Positions 37,041 to 49,150 of a stretch of DNA of 64,000 nucleotides are shown piece after piece. The stretch's first letter is position 1. Each line of letters begins with the position of its first letter. The notes beneath the pieces were generated by a model that saw only the letters and a list, made by a program, of their open reading frames with translations, made no database searches and had not been told where the DNA came from. The translations under genes and the position numbers were made by a program. The stretch comes from Acridotheres tristis (Eukaryota > Chordata > Aves > Passeriformes > Sturnidae), in assembly GCA_037013685.1 (NCBI GenBank), contig CM072884.1:8060001-8124000 (forward strand). Direction: 5' to 3'.

Positions 37041-37081
37041 GCGTGTATATATTTGTTCTGTGTATATACATATATGTGAGT
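37041..37081. repeat. Alternating TG/TA-rich tract inside the CpG island
   Basis: A pyrimidine-purine alternating stretch (GTGTATATAT..., GTGTATATACATATATGTG) interrupts the G/C-rich island. It is low-complexity DNA that could melt or flip easily. No further role is visible. Confidence 0.6.
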
Positions 37082-37244
37082 GCGTGAGTACATTTAGAGA
37101 TGGAAAGCGCAGCACCGGAGGGGGATGTGACAGCGCCAGCCGTGGGCGGGGGAGCGCCTCTCTCTGTCCGCAGGGGCGCTCGGAGGGGATGCGCATCCCG
37201 CGGGTGTGCGGCCGCCTCCCGCACAATGGAGAGCCCCCAGCGCG

Positions 37245-37284
37245 GCGGGCGAGGGGAGGAGGAGGAGAAGAAGGAGGAGGGAGG
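37245..37284 (+). repeat. G/A-rich purine tract with G-quadruplex potential
   Basis: About 40 bases of mostly G and A, made of repeated GAGGAG and GGGG/GGG units, directly follow a GGCGGGC motif. Such tracts can form G-quadruplexes or triplex DNA and are frequent just downstream of transcription starts. It lies in the proposed first intron, about 0.8 kb after the TATA box. Confidence 0.6.
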
Positions 37285-37560
37285 TGGTCTCCGGCTCCGC
37301 TGCAGCAGCTGCTCCTGCTGCTGCAGTGCCGCAGACCCGCGTCGCCCCCGCCCCGCGGGGCATCGCCCTGGCTGGCGGAGGATGCTCGGCGCGGTGCCCG
37401 GCCCGGCAGAACAGGGTACCGCGCCGGGAACAGCACCCTGTCCCGGCTCCCGGCCCGCTCCCCTGCTCCCTGCGCCGCTCTGCCACGCGGGGGATGGACC
37501 AAGGAGCGCTCCTCCGGTGCAGGGGTGGCAGCAGGAATGTTGCCGCACCTGAGTGTGAAG

Positions 37561-40500
37561 GTATAAAAAAATTTAAAAAAAATAAAAAACATACGGAGGC
37601 AGAAGTGCAAAACACACTCCAAATTCAGTATGCAATTAACTTTACCTATAACGAGATCCGAATCCAAATTTGTTGTTGTTGTTTCTTTCCTTCATGTCTA
37701 TTGGGATGCATTAAGGTTAATTAATGATTGCTGACTCAAACATGAATTTAAATGAAGTAAAGATGTTTTTCATTTCAATTCCACATTTTAGTTATAAAAA
37801 TAATTGTTTTTAAGTTGCTGGTTGTACTGAGTACATTGAAGATCTTTTGAAGATCTTTAGAGGCTTTTTCATTCTTTTGAGGGAAAAATGTTTTGTGTCA
37901 TATCCGTGTTTCACAGATATGTGGGTAGAAGGGACAGTTCTCTAATAGTAGATCATTGTGTGTAGATATATGTTGGTGTTCAACTCATAGGCAAGAAGTG
38001 GCATTTGGGAAGGTTTTCTTACTAAGCCGAAGTTCACCCTCTTCCCTTAAGGAAAAAGCAGCCTTTGTTGTGTGCAGTTTGTAGACAAAACAGTTTACGA
38101 ATGTCCTGTTGTATTCTGGAGTAGTAAAACTAATCTCCAAACATCACATCTGACTTTTACTACGTGCTGTTTTCCCTAATTCATTTTATATTTGTCTGCA
38201 TATGTGTATTCTATCTAACATCTTGCACTGCTGTGCATTCCAGGGGCATGAAGAGGTTGTAGGAGAGTGAAAAGAGACTCAGTTTTTGGTTATTAGGGGC
38301 GAGGAAAGAAGGCAGAAAGCTAGTAAAATTATTCTAATACTTCTCAGAGTAATTTGTTGCTTTTCAGTCTTCCAGCAAACACAGCCAAACTTCTGCAAAA
38401 TGTATAGCAATTTTTCCCCAACCTTCTAGAATGCCAGATTTCTGCAAGCATGTTTGGTACCATTGCTGACACTTGCCTAGAAGCTGCACTGATTTCCATA
38501 AGAATCTTCATAAAAACAAAGGATGACATTGTGGAAATGTGAAACAGCTTAGCTTGGTGATTGTTGATTGACTTTTTAGTCAGTGAAAGGAAATTTCAAC
38601 CCTTTCCTCTTGCTTTCCTTAGTGATATTGAATCCTCAGTATTGGGTGTTGACCAGATGAATATTGGAGAAATAAGGAGGACTCAACCAGTTTTACAATG
38701 AGGATCTGCAAGATGACGAAGGCATCCCAGTAGGTTTTTAAAAAGAAGGAAGGTTATTTGAGTTCTGTTCCTTTTCTTTATTTCTCTCTTTTTGGAGTTT
38801 TTTTCTTTTACTCCACTTTGTGGACTTTTCATATTGCCTGTGTTACAATTGGATTTGGACCACAATAAGCAACATAATCCACATGGACCTTATATATAAA
38901 AAGTATTTCCTTCAAGTAACTTTTCAAGGCATATGTTCACAACCCAACTTCAATCTAAGCAACATTGGCAAATATATTATTCCTAGGAGGCTCAGATTTT
39001 TATCATTTTTCTAGGAAACCATAAGAAATTTCAATGTATACAGATAAGAAGATGCAATATGCTTTACCCATGTGTAAAGTATTAAGTATAACTGAGACTT
39101 GACAAGTCTATCTTCCTCTGTCTGTGATTCCCTGATTTGTTTGCTGTGGCATAGTTTAGCAAAATTGTATGAGACAACAGGTAAATGTGTAAACAAAGGA
39201 GAAAGAAAGAAAAAAGAATGATGGGAGAAAGGAAGGGATTTCTATTTTCTAGACCTTTTATTTGAGAGCAATTCCATGGGCTGTGATACTTCTGTGGTGG
39301 AAAAAGCTGTCAAGCAAATGAGCCTTTAGGTAAAAACATGAAAATTATTAGGACATTGTGATTTTTGTTTGCTCAGATTTTGCACCTGCCCTTTTGAGTG
39401 TGTTCTATGTCCTCAAAAACATGTAGCAATCTCATGTTGCTTTGCTTTAGAGCCAGACCTGGACTCTCAGGTAGCAGGTGAGAGAAGTTTTGTGTACATC
39501 GTGTGAATCCATTCAAGGTTACAAACGTGCTTATGAAAGAAAGAGATGGAGATTTAGATAGTGGGCTTAAACTTTACTTTTTCCATTTTTTATGTCTTTT
39601 CCAGATGCCCCTTTTTGTGTTTTGAAGTGCAAATTATATTTTTTAACATATATAGTGTATGCCCTTGTACTAATGTGTTTCTGTATTTTCATTGTTAGTT
39701 CCTTAACTATGTATTTGTTATCGTACAAGATCAGGAACTTTACATATTTTCATTTCTTCTGTTGAGGAAAATAATGGAATAATTGCATATTGCTACTAAA
39801 GTTTCTGGGTAACAGTTTTTGTCAACTCTTTATTTGAAGTTGTATTAGTCAAGTCCTGTGAAAATAGTTCAGCCCTTGGTTCCAGGTTCAGGAAGAAGTT
39901 ATGGCCTAATGTTTCTTTTACCTCTTTCCATGATTCACAACATGATAACTCAAGCAATCTGAGCGAATTTGCACACATATTTGCCTGTATTATAGGGAAA
40001 AGATTCTCTTCAAGGAAAGTTTAGACTATTTCAAATTTCTACGTTCATCAAAATTATCCATCACATAACAGAAATATGAAGAGAATCATCATGTGTCATC
40101 CCCGGCAATTACATTATAGACTTAAAAAAAAAAAGCTGTAGAAAGACAGGGGAAATAAATAACCCTAAAGCCCTTGAAAGATCTGTAATACAAGGATCTA
40201 TACTTAAGTGTGTAGGTTAAAAAGCACATTAGATTTCACAAGACTCAAGTAATCCTTACCTAACATGCAGGGAGATACAATGAAATGTTTCTTCCAATCT
40301 ACGAGAGACTTAATAGATATCCTATGTTTCACCTGTAATACTCTATCTGTCTAAACTGCTCAGTCCATAAATCTTTCATTCCCTGTCCTTCTTCTAATCA
40401 TCAGCCCCATCAGTTCTCTCTCACCATTGCCAATTTATAGTCTGTCCAAACACATCAATCCTTTGCTTCAATTAACTCGCTCCTCCAAACTTCTCCATTC

Positions 40501-43500
40501 ATTAATCTGTCCTTGCCCATAGTGAGATCCAAGTGTGGACCATCCTCCTGCCTCCTCTGGCCATCTCTGTGTGACTTCCATAAGGGCATTTTTGTTTGTT
40601 TCCAATCCTGTATAATCCATTTTTCTCAGGCATTTCCAGATGTTTTCTCCAGGTCTGCCAAGTCATGTTCTCGTAAATTTGTTTCCCCAGGTGTCCTCTA
40701 GCTTTTTCCTTCAGCAGTAGTGAGCACATTGAGTGCATTTATTGTCTTTCCATACTCAGCTCGTCTCTTGCTCCTCAGTCAGAGGAGTAAGTTAGTTTGA
40801 TCCTTTTACCAACAACATTAATGTGGAAGGAGAAAATGAGTTGGGAGGCAATAGCAGTGTGAATGGGTAACCTACTGGTTGTCCCCAGCTGAGGGGAAAC
40901 ACTGCTAGTTTTGGTCTGACTTTGTAATACAACTGTTTTCAGACAAATATTCTGTGGTTGTAATGTTTAAAATTAATCTAAGGGGAGTAAGAGCCAGAGC
41001 CCAGAAAGTCTTGTCTTCAGTTTGCTTAAGTTTCTGAGCCACAGACTTTTCTTATGTCTGTTTGGGCCCTAAATGCCATCTTTTTCTCCTTGAAGCCTGG
41101 GATAATAGAGATGGAAGATGTTCCTTTTCCATCTTCCTTTAATCTTCCTTGAACTATAACACTGAATAGTTTGTTAGGGCTAAGGAGGTACCAGAGACCT
41201 AAAACAGAGTCATGAAACCTGGCAAGAGCTGGAATTGAGGTGCCTTACTTCCACATGAAGCAATTCCTTTCCAATATATCATTCATTCTCTTTCTCTTCA
41301 GTCTCTTGAGGTAAAGCAGCTGCCATGGTTGGCATTGTAGTTCACACTGACTGTATCTTCACCTGGCTCAGAGCACAGGGCTTCCTTCAACCAAGGTGTG
41401 GCATTGAGTTCAGAAGTCCTTTCATCCTGATTCTGTGTTGCTGTGAGGTTGATCTAAGTTCCCTACCTGAGCAAGTTCTGCATCATCCCCATCTCTCTGC
41501 AGAAATTTTCAGGCTGAGGAAATAAACACCTTAAGTAGTAATTAGAATGTGGCTTCTTCTATATCACTTTCTTCAGTTTAGGAGAAATCATTCTGCATAA
41601 ACTCTGGATTTCCCTCTCAGAGCTTCTGTGACAGAGAAGAAATGGGGAGACATGAAAAAGAAACTTAAGTGTGTGTCTTTGTTATTCTCCATGACAATTA
41701 ATTCTGTTCTGCTCCTAAAAGTGGCATAAGTAAGAATTTGACTCATCTGTTAAAATAGGATTCACTTGCCAACAATGGTGACTTTTCGCACTAAGTTTGC
41801 TATAATGGTGACTGCATATTCAAAAAGAACCATATCTGACTATGTCATCTAATAAATCACTCCTTGATGCTTCTACCATTTTATGTGCCTGTTTATCTCA
41901 GATACAATTGTCAATTAAATACTTTGTTTTATTTATTTTATTTTCTAGCTCTTTTCTTTCTAAAAGTAACTGTAGAAAGGCAAGGGAAGAAATTCTGTCA
42001 TTGTAAGATACTTGCTGTGAGCATGTTGTGTTGTTTAAATCACACTTTTTATTGTCCTGCAGTACATTCTAAAAACACCCCAAGCTTTAAGGAACTTTTT
42101 TCAATTCTTTATTAACACTTCAACATTCAAGACAAATTAGTGATAGAAAGCACTAAAAAAACCCCTGAAGATGAAAGGTAAAGCGATCCTCCAAACCTAT
42201 ATATGTGTAAGAACAAATTCCCTAACTACAGGAGGAGATTCACTGCATATGGTGCTGCCCGGGGCAAATATGGGAATCTAAATGAACTGCAACAGTGTTT
42301 GTAACTTGTTTTTGTTCCAGGAATGCAAATACTTTAGGATTTTACTAAGAACAGCTGGACAAAAGAGTTGTAAACTCATTTTGATTCCTTATAAAACTCT
42401 CCAACTTACTAAACTTCTAACTGCAATTCCTGCCACACCCAACATAATATGTGAAAGTCAAATTATTTTCTTTCACTCTCCTTTATCACCAGTGGTAGTT
42501 GTGACTCAGATCGATTACTCTTCAAGTTTATGTCTCAAATCCACCCTAGCTGGGTAAAGAATTTTATTAGTGATAAATGAATTTAAGGATATGGCTTGAC
42601 TCTTTGAACCCATTCTTGAGTTTTTGTAGCTGACAACTGAAACAAAAAATCCTTTCTGTGTTAAAAAATTTAACGGGGAAATTAAACAAATTGTCTGCAG
42701 GCAGATAGGACTGCAGGCAATTCTAACTGAAATATTTGAACATAATAAAGCCAACTTCAGTCCCCAGATAAGCCCCTGATGCAGCTAAGTATTTTTGGCT
42801 AATAACCCTTCTGAATGTTTTTCAAAAGAAGAAAAAAAGCTGTTCTTGAGAACATTGCACCCATAAGGACTTAGGAAATTCAAAAAGTGCCACTATGTCA
42901 CATATCAGGGTATGGTTATCAAGTTTAACTGCCCATGGCTTAAAAGTGAAGCACTGAAGAAACTGCTTCAAATAACTTTGAGATTGGGTGTGCTGTACAT
43001 GGATGAAAGCAAGGCATTCTTTCGAACTATCTCAATTCTGTTATGCAAAGATAGGAACACTTCCTCTGGGTGAAATACGAGACGAATGAGAGAATGGAAA
43101 GTATGGCAGAAGGAATTATATGGTCCAAATATTCTTCATCTTGCATGGAGATTTGACACTGAAAGTTAAATTTATCTTTGTTTGCTGAAGTGTATTTTGG
43201 AGGAACCCAGAGCCTGTGTGTATTAGTAAATCTCATATCAGAAATCAGGCACAGTAAGGAGAGGATCACCAAATAAAGAATATATATCTAAATAATGATA
43301 ATGACTAGATGGCAAGCAAGACCAAGAAGCAGTTTTCTACTTATCAAAGGGGAAAAGAGTACGTTTTCTGTAATTTTTCAGCCATGGTGGAATGAAGATT
43401 ATTGCATCATTTGTGTTCAACACATTACCCAAACAAGAATTTTAATTTTCTAGCTCCTCAGCAATGTGCAGGATAAGGAGTGTTTCTCTACCTTGGAGTT

Positions 43501-45573
43501 TTATCTCAATAGAAAAAGATCAAAACCATACTTTAACCAAATGCAGTATTCTGTCCATAACAGTTCAACTTGGGAAGTACAAAGCTTTCAATATTGAAAT
43601 GTACATGTAATGTATAAGATACAAGTTTAGCTCTTGGACATGTTTTGAGATAGTGAGGCTTTTCCATCTTAAAACTTCTGGTAATAAATATTAAAATGTA
43701 GTAAGCATGAATGGCTAAGAGAAGGATAGGAATTTTCATGTCTTGCCATACCCTAGCTTGATTGCAGAGGAGTTTCTATCAGTAGCTTGTGTAATTAAAG
43801 TGGTTTTGCGTGTGTTTGCATGCAAATTGTAATTGCAAATTTCTTTTTTTTTTCTTTTTAGTTCTCACATTATAGCTATACTATGAGCAACTATCCTGAC
43901 TGTGAACTTCTTTTTTTTTTTCCAAATAAGAAATAAGACTCTCAAAATCTCTGCTAGGAGAAATTTGAAACAGGTGATCTGAACAATTTCTTTATCCTCT
44001 CTCAATATCATTCCTTTAATGTATTGTATGACAGAGTCAGTGTGCAAATATGCAATAGCCCATTCACACTGGCAACGTAGCTTACAACTGTATTTCTGTA
44101 AATATATATATATATTGAATGTTGTTTATTTAAATATTACAGCCTGTTTTTCAGGAAAGGTTATCCTAAATCTGCTAGAATAGATTTCTACTGACATTAG
44201 GGTAAATGTCTGGTTTATTATCTGAGGTCACAGATATTTACACGTGAGGAAAAAAACGCCTATAGGCTCAAAGTGGCTCCCTGAATTTTTTGCTGATGGT
44301 TACCCTCCTTGTTTATTTTAGACATTTCTTAATGGGTATGTGTTTGCTTCACTTGATAAATAACTTGAAGTGCAAGTACAATAATTCTTTCATACCTATT
44401 TTCATTGATTTGTACCAATGAAACAATTTCATTTTATGCAACTCCCAGCAATAGGCAGCACTTTAAAAGATGAAATCAGGTGCAACCAATCTTGATCTAT
44501 GCCAAGGCATGCAGAATACTATGAAGCAAAATACATCAATTTTATTGTGATACTTTTGATAAGGCTGCATAGTTCATAATCTGCTGTTGCTAAAGTGCCC
44601 TCTGTGCCCAGCATCATCCATCTCTGACTAATGAGACACAAGTTTTGTGCTAATCATCAGAAATCAAAAGAGGCAGTGGCCATAACCTTGCATTGATCCA
44701 GAGAGAGCTCAGCCATAGGTGGAAAATATTATTCAGAATGGGGTTTTTCTGACAACAGGAACTGAGTGTGAATCCTACATCTTTCTGCTCATCTGCTTAT
44801 CATCACAGATCGAGACAGTCAGAAGGGAAATCTATATACCTCGGGAATAGAAAAATAATGCAAATTTCTCCTCACTGACCTCTATATGACTCTGCAATGC
44901 ATTTCTAATCTCAGACTACACACGTCTTCTTATCCTGCTGTCAGGAATAACCTATAATAAGACAACCACTAGATATTTCTTTCAGTTTAGTACAAGACAG
45001 TTCTGCCCTTTTCTGCTGAGATGATCATGGGTGATTCTAAAGCTCTTTCTGGCTTTATTCTGACTATAATATAACATGTTACTTGGGAGAATTGGTTCAA
45101 ACCCTCACACATCTCTGGGAAGGCAGGAGAATTTCAGATGACCTCAGTTACTCAGATTTTCATTGATTCTTGGCTGAGTTACAGTAATGAGAAGCATGAG
45201 AGACTAAATATTTAGAAAACACTAGGCAATACAAAATCATGCAGCACAGTTCCTGCTGGGGCTGCTCGAAGCATGTTGACCATACTCTTTGCATCCCATG
45301 AAGTTCAAGGCTTCTGTCTTAATATCCAGGGAATTTAATGTTTTTGATCCAGGATAAACAGAATTTTTCAAGCTCTGTAGATAATGTCTCTTTCTGGCCT
45401 GATGGAATGTAAAATGCAGTAAAACCTCTGCAAGAGACAAGATCTTCTAGGGATGTGTGCTAAAGAACTATTCCCTGGGGACTTAAAAATGCATTTAAGG
45501 GCACCCTCCTCTCTGAATACTGCACTCCTCCAGGTTGGAGTCGTGTCTGGATTGACTGCACAACACAGAAGGG
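37561..45573 (+). other. Proposed first intron, 5' part: no exon recognised
   Basis: CpG density drops sharply at 37,560 and AT-rich DNA follows. I found no coding exon, transposon or RNA gene. Minor features are a tandem GAAGATCTTT duplication at 37,838-37,858, a run of ten A residues near 40,124, T-runs near 43,848 and 43,911, and an (AT)n run at 44,102-44,115. A polypyrimidine tract with AG at 43,860 looks like a splice acceptor but has no obvious matching exon. Intron status rests on the donor at 36,496. Confidence 0.4.
44102..44115. repeat. (AT)n microsatellite
   Basis: Seven uninterrupted AT units. Confidence 0.85.
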
Positions 45574-45606
45574 GTTTGTTTGTTTGTTTGTTTGTTTGTT
45601 TGTTTG
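45574..45606. repeat. (GTTT)n microsatellite
   Basis: Eight uninterrupted GTTT units followed by a partial unit. Confidence 0.95.
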
Positions 45607-48600
45607 AAGACTGTCTCTCAGTCATCAGTGAGAGTCAAGCGTGACAGCTGCTGGTCAAACTCACCTAGAAGACAGAAACCTGCTTAGTGTTGTTTATACT
45701 GCATGGATGGCATCACAAAGTGCCCTAAAGGAGAAATTGTGCATGACTCTGAGCACTGTGTCAGAGTGGGAGGAGAGGAATGTGTGGCAGGTTCCAGCTC
45801 TTCCGTGAATGTCCTCCTGTTCTGGTACAGCTATTCTCTGGCAGGTAAGATGGATAGGCTGGACTACAGCCATGTCTCCTTGTAGCCTTGCTTGTGGCCT
45901 CTGCATAAGATACAGCCGTTCCTTTGTCTCCTTGTGCTGCACTAAAGAGTCACAGGACTTGTCCCAACCAGAGTCACTAAAAATAGTTTCTGTAGAGAGT
46001 GACTTTCATCTTTTCTCGACAGTGATTTGCCATATGGTGATATGTGCACATGAACAGATAGAAACTCTGACATGGGGGCTTTGCATATCTCGAACTTTCT
46101 TTGGGAAAAATTCAACTTTTGAAATCTCTAAGTCTGTTCTATCTCAATCATATTTCAGGGAAAAACACCAGAATTAGAAGTATTAATGTTTTCCTACTTA
46201 AAAGGTACAAATAATCTATAAGTTCTTAAATATACCAGTTTTCAGGTGAAGACAATGCCTTGCTACCAAATCTTAGCAGCAAGAAGCAGCAATATGACAG
46301 AATACATGAAAATAAACATATACATGAAGCCCTTTACAGGAAAAGAGAAGCTACAAATTGCTGCTCTGCTCCAGGTGCTTTATCTCTATGTCAAAGAAAA
46401 GCGTGGTCTAGAAACCTATATATATATTATGAAAGAAATTATTTACAGCTAAAACCACATCCCTTTTTTAGGATAACAATGGACAAAACAAGAAATCAAA
46501 AAAAAAATAGCTCAAGTGAGATTCTTCCTTTTTCTTTTTTTCTTCTGTTTTTGTTGTTACAAAACTTGCTATTCCAGTTGTGCCCTTTCAACACTTTCTG
46601 ACAGCAGACCATCCTTCATGTATGAGTAAATCTGTTATTGTAGGTGGCATTGGAATATTAGTTGGAAATTCAGTTCCTGAGCCTGCTCCTCCCTCTAGTG
46701 GAACAGATACTCTTCTCATCAGTAATTCTGGAGAAAAGGGATGGAAATAGATAACCTTGACAGCATATTTTTCTTCTTCTCTATCACTTCTTACACGGGC
46801 TCAGAAAACTGAATGGATTGCATAGAACTGCTCCCATAGGAAGCTAAGACAACTTAAATGCTGCTCCACCTGGACCACCTGCTGCTTAGAGCCATTGCTG
46901 GGGTGCAGGAGAAAGGAGCCTGTTTTGCTCTGCTTTATTATTTTTCCTTGGTGCTTGGGAATGCCCTGTGGATATGACAGCTAATTATGTGTCTGTCACA
47001 GAGATGTGGCACCCCTCTCCAAGAATCTGCTTCAACTGCAGTAGTTTTTTAATTGGTTGGTACCAATCATCTAAAGTAGAATGGCTGTAGTTCAGAAGTA
47101 AAATGCCCATATAAATCCTTCTCAGTGTGCTTCCAAAAAACCCCCAAAACCCAAAACAACAACAACACAGCAGCAAAAAAAGCCCCCAAACAAACAAAAA
47201 CCCCCGAAAAACAATGACACAAACAAAAGAAAAACAAACAAAACCCCAAAATAAAACAACAAGCTGTGTAATTTCTTGTATAATGTTATGTGATTAATAA
47301 AAAAAATAAAAGGGGTGGTAAATGAAATATCAAATATTGCACAGCCTATTTTTCTATTCATGTATTTTTGTTCAGATGTAGCATTTCTGTTTGTTTAACA
47401 ATAAGCTACTGGTGAAGAATAGAGGGGATTCACTATGAGAATGGAGATTACACACCTGATTTGGGTTCGTGTAGGGAATGTAACATGGATGTAAAGAAGC
47501 AAAACAAAGCTTGGTGTTCAGCTGAGGTATTAGCTGCCAGCAATTTTCAATGGCTTCAAGGAAAAGTGTTTGAATAATAGAAAAACCATTTGAAGAAGTA
47601 GATCTGAGGACCTATTACTTGCCTGGCTCAGCAGTGGCTGGCAAATATTCTTCTGTGACACTGAAGCCTCTTCTCACCCCCTCCATGACTCATATCCATC
47701 TACAACTTTCCTTACACTTTTAGGAGACTAAAGGTTATCATGGCATTAAAGACTTGAAAATGTCTATATATATTAATTATTCAGTGATGCACTGTATTTA
47801 ATTAATACCATTTGGTTTTGAAATGTCTTAGTGCTTTTTTCAGCTGATTACATTTCCAGTTACAATTTCTTGCTACCTTACATAATAGCAACACAGTAAA
47901 TAAACACCAGCATCACGGTTTCAAGCTGTAACTAAAGAGCCTAATAGAACCTAATTCTGTTTTCACTGGGTCACTAGGAACATATTGGCTATAAATAAAT
48001 CATCAAGAAACATCAAGACTCTAGATTCTCTAGATCAGCAAAAATAGTACAAGTGGGAACAAAATGCTTGAATTTTCCTGAACTTTGTCCTTGCCTTTAA
48101 AGTCTGTTGAAAGCTTTTGAAATACAGAATGACAAGGAATGAATGCATTAAGAACACAAGGATAATAAATAGGAAAGGTACTGCCCATTACATTGTGAAT
48201 GTTTCCTTAAGTATATTTTTCTTAAAGTGGTATATGATTTATGGAGGCTGCCTGTGTGAATTGTACCTCCCACCAGTAGCTTCTCCACACAGAGAAAGAA
48301 CAGCTTATTGCAGCTGTCAGCTAATGAAATGACTCCTGCAGTTCAAGTAGTTGCAGCTTTGGGTTGAAAACTGTGGTTCTGACATTTTTGGCAATGCATA
48401 CTGATGTCCTGTGGCAAAGGGCTTTTGTTTTGCCATGATGTACAACTACTGCAGTGAGAAAACACCATGAAGACTGGAGTATCAGAAACCATTTTATCAT
48501 TAATCTGCTGTTGTATTTTTTTTTTTTTTGCTGAGCAGAAAAATATCTGCCAAATTTTGTGCAGAACATAATCTTTGAGGTCAATGTAGTTTCAGCGTGT

Positions 48601-48836
48601 ATGATTACTTTCCTAAGATGCAAAGCTTAAACAAAAGAATAAAATAGTAAGGGGCTGAGATTGCCTTTACAGAAGGTAATCACATATCCATGTTGGAGCT
48701 TTGGCTGTCTGGGCACAGGAGGAAATATTTTCCATTGGATATTAATAACTTTGTTTGTAAGGCCTTTGGGTCAAGAGATGCATCATCTTAAAGGTACACT
48801 GCACTAGATTTTTTTTTTTTTTTAATTAGCAAGTCC
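45607..48836 (+). other. Proposed first intron, continued: nothing coding recognised
   Basis: AT-rich sequence with an A/C-rich low-complexity tract at 47,133-47,262 and short T- or A-runs (46,500, 48,517). The open frames on either strand are unrecognised. The leucine-, phenylalanine- and valine-rich minus-strand frames near 47,000-47,360 are translations of the A/C-rich tract. Confidence 0.45.
47133..47262. repeat. A/C-rich low-complexity tract
   Basis: About 130 bases almost entirely of A and C, with five runs of three to five C (CCCCC near 47,142, 47,183 and 47,202; CCC near 47,150; CCCC near 47,244) between AAAC and AAAAC units. The minus strand is therefore a G/T-rich tract with spaced G-runs. 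Confidence 0.8.
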
Positions 48837-49150
48837 AAATATCATGCAAATGAATGAATAAAGCAGCTGGAAATAGTCTGATTCATTACTGTACAGTTTA
48901 TGGCTGTGCATGTAACTCAAAAGGATGTGATGGCAATTCCAGCACTTATACCTTATTTCTCTGAGTGTAAATGCGCCCGCAGACCTCTTATTACAGTCTA
49001 ACTGGAGGGCTGGTGAATAATCTCAGCATGGTTGAGCAGCAAATGTTGGAGGATAATTGGATCTGCAGGCTAAAATAGTATGAGCGTGGAAGGTCTGGTA
49101 GGGAAGATTGATAGGCAGTTATTTTATATCATGTTTGAAATCCACTCTTT
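48837..49150. promoter_or_regulatory. Candidate conserved intronic enhancer with octamer motif
   Basis: A repeat-free stretch with a perfect POU octamer ATGCAAAT (48,844-48,851), followed by AATGAATGAATAAAG and, near 48,972, a short CpG-bearing segment (AATGCGCCCGCAG). GATAATTGGATC-type homeodomain and GATA-like cores lie near 49,053. The texture resembles conserved non-coding enhancers, but conservation was not tested. Confidence 0.27.

Larger units (their letters stand above)
35905..37560 (+). promoter_or_regulatory. CpG-island promoter region
   Basis: This is a sharp rise in G/C content and CpG density against AT-rich flanks on both sides. The first CpGs appear near 35,914 and density falls abruptly after 37,560. 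Within it are a CCAAT motif (36,136-36,140), GC boxes (CCCGCCCC 36,065-36,072; GGGGCGG 36,841-36,847; GTGGGCGGGGG 37,142-37,152), a CT microsatellite, a TATA box and a splice donor. CpG islands of this length in vertebrates usually mark a gene start. The long frames on both strands here (up to 337 codons) are rich in Pro, Arg, Ala and Gly, come from scarce stop codons in GC-rich DNA and are not genes. Transcription most likely runs in plus direction, but a divergent minus transcript cannot be excluded. Confidence 0.85.

Noticed and set aside
36654..37667. Long minus-strand open frames (337, 264 and 173 codons) and plus-strand frames (204, 178, 172 and 150 codons) in the CpG island
   Set aside because: They overlap one another in several frames, are rich in Pro, Arg, Gly, Ala and Ser, have no recognisable domains, and are explained by scarcity of stop codons in GC-rich DNA.
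43846..43861. Polypyrimidine tract plus AG resembling a splice acceptor
   Set aside because: The sequence after it has no convincing donor within a normal exon length and no coding potential. Many such acceptor-like tracts occur by chance in T-rich intron DNA.
46985..47361. Minus-strand frames with hydrophobic, membrane-like translations
   Set aside because: They come from the A/C-rich low-complexity tract at 47,133-47,262.
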